Source of the DNA: Staphylococcus rostri
Lineage (GTDB): Bacteria > Bacillota > Bacilli > Staphylococcales > Staphylococcaceae
Direction of reading: 5' to 3'
NCBI RefSeq assembly: GCF_002902145.1
Contig: NZ_PPRF01000026.1
Span: forward strand, 1 to 49,027
Length of the DNA: 49,027 nt
The notes beneath the pieces are model-generated. The model was not told the DNA's origin and made no database searches. It worked only from the letters and a program-made list of their open reading frames with translations. Both the position numbers and the translations under genes were made by a program. The stretch's first letter is position 1. Every line of letters begins with the position of its first letter. Shown one piece after another: positions 48,346 through 49,027 of this stretch.

Positions 48346-48753
48346 ATGAAAAAGAATTTTATTTTAGCTTCAGTGTTAACAATTGGACTTTCAGGATTAA
48401 CAGTTGGCGGCATCGCAAATGCAGATGTGACAAGCATAAACGGTGGCTCAGAGAACGTGGACAATTATAATGGATTAGTACGCTCAGAAATTCCTGATCA
48501 AAATACTGCAACAGATAGTACAGCGTTAAGAAAGGTTACTACGAGTCCGAAAGCAGGTGGGTACTGGATAAGAGGTATTAGAGGGTCTATAGTAATTTCT
48601 CACTATAAACATTATAAAAAAATGGGTAAAGGTACAGCAATTAACGGCAAAGGTTATGTAGGTAGTGGTGGCTGGAAAAAGGCGGGCGTTTTTTCAAAAG
48701 GCTCTGTCGAAAAAACATTTAGTAACAATAAGACTTATTATGATCACAAATAA
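48346..48753 (+). CDS. lactococcin-972-like bacteriocin precursor 2
   Basis: A 135-residue paralogue of the preceding gene, 29 bases downstream. The signal peptide and the first 22 mature residues (from DVTSINGGSENVDNYNGLV through RSE) are the same as in precursor 1, while the C-terminal domain after GGYWIRG differs widely (RGSIVISHYKHYKKM, then INGKGYV, then GGWKKAGVFS, ending YYDHK). AAGGGG precedes the ATG. The pair arose by duplication and the effector half has since diverged. They could be two independent bacteriocins or act together; the sequence does not tell. Confidence 0.82.
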   Translation: MKKNFILASVLTIGLSGLTVGGIANADVTSINGGSENVDNYNGLVRSEIPDQNTATDSTALRKVTTSPKAGGYWIRGIRGSIVISHYKHYKKMGKGTAINGKGYVGSGGWKKAGVFSKGSVEKTFSNNKTYYDHK

Positions 48754-48798
48754 TTAAACTTGATATTTACGTAAAAGTATTTCAATTTTATACGCAAG

Positions 48799-48882
48799 AT
48801 AGAGATATAACGCTTGTTAGAATTACGAACTAAATAAGAACATTATTGCTTTTATTGGGTTTAGATAGCGCTATATCTCTAT
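48799..48882 (+). other. long-range inverted repeat in the bacteriocin operon
   Basis: ATAGAGATATAACGC (48799-48813) pairs at 14 of 15 positions with GCGCTATATCTCTAT (48868-48882), with a 54-base loop and T-rich sequence after it. It lies between precursor 2 and the membrane protein and could act as a partial terminator or mRNA stabiliser setting the ratio of the two. Confidence 0.5.
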
Positions 48883-48944
48883 ATTCTTTGTTTTGTGTAC
48901 ACTTTGAAAGGATAAAGATTTTTCATCTTTATGAGGTATGGAAT

Positions 48945-49027
48945 ATGAAAAAAATTATTTTAGCCCTAGCACTCATTGTTACTCTTATATTAAGCGTATT
49001 GTTAATTGATACAGTTAAATCATTTTC
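48945..49027 (+). CDS. start of a membrane protein, probably the DUF1430 bacteriocin-associated protein (cut by window end)
   Basis: The frame from ATG 48945 is open to the window end: 27 residues, MKKI followed by a hydrophobic helix to about residue 21 and IDTVKSF. GAGGT lies upstream. Lactococcin-972 loci typically continue with a large bacteriocin-associated integral membrane protein (DUF1430) and an ABC transporter ATPase for immunity or export, and the N-terminal helix fits that start. Only the N-terminus is visible, so the identity rests on context. Confidence 0.55.
   Translation, partial: MKKIILALALIVTLILSVLLIDTVKSF

Noticed and set aside
1..49027. tRNA, rRNA, insertion sequences or prophage genes
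   Set aside because: None was recognised on either strand; the accessory items found are the TA locus, repeats, an orphan gene and the bacteriocin operon.

Overview
The window is low-GC Firmicute chromosome and reads as Staphylococcus. Gene order and protein sequences follow the staphylococcal core segment that runs from nfu/sufA through mnhABCDEFG, the argGH-pgi region, spsB and addBA to clpB. Several proteins match the S. aureus orthologues I know almost residue for residue (SpsB Ser36/Lys77, MnhB 142 aa from a TTG start, RocD from a GTG start). Species cannot be fixed by eye. rocA beside rocD, lactococcin-972-like genes after clpB and the local repeats argue against S. aureus itself and would fit another coagulase-positive or animal-associated staphylococcus.

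Layout. 1-5.6 kb: a gene tail, DUF3055, a HepT-like protein, a NagD-type phosphatase, a 2-hydroxyacid dehydrogenase, YuzD, Nfu, a type-II NADH dehydrogenase, YuzB and SufA. 5.9-10.7 kb: a second NDH-2, an M17 aminopeptidase, a Na+/H+ antiporter and a hot-dog thioesterase. 10.8-16.7 kb, minus strand: the seven-gene Mnh/Mrp cation antiporter operon. 16.7-19.1 kb: a KapB-like protein, cyclophilin, DUF1871, an unrecognised 89-aa gene and CvfD. 19.7-23.9 kb: rocA-rocD-gudB, which takes ornithine or proline carbon to 2-oxoglutarate, with CcpA (cre) sites at rocA and gudB. 24-28 kb: glpQ broken by a one-base frameshift, a small membrane protein, and argGH behind two tandem ARG boxes. 28.2-31 kb: pgi, a two-copy Fst-type toxin-antitoxin region and spsB. 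31-39.7 kb: a tandem 166-bp repeat, addBA and a fumarylacetoacetase-family enzyme. 39.7-47.7 kb: UPF0344, cdr, a HAD phosphatase, sufT, an OatA-like acyltransferase and clpB under CtsR. 47.8 kb to the end: a bacteriocin operon with two lactococcin-972-like precursors and the start of a probable DUF1430-type membrane protein.

How it fits together. Much of the segment is respiration and ion homeostasis (two NDH-2, Mnh, NhaC-type carrier), Fe-S assembly (Nfu, SufA, SufT) and nitrogen/arginine flow, with catabolism (roc/gudB, cre-controlled) beside biosynthesis (argGH, ArgR-controlled). The accessory material lies between core genes: the TA locus, a dispersed structured repeat with four full copies, an orphan gene, and the bacteriocin operon, whose consensus promoter is followed by a cre-like palindrome. 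No rRNA, tRNA, insertion sequence, prophage or CRISPR array was seen.
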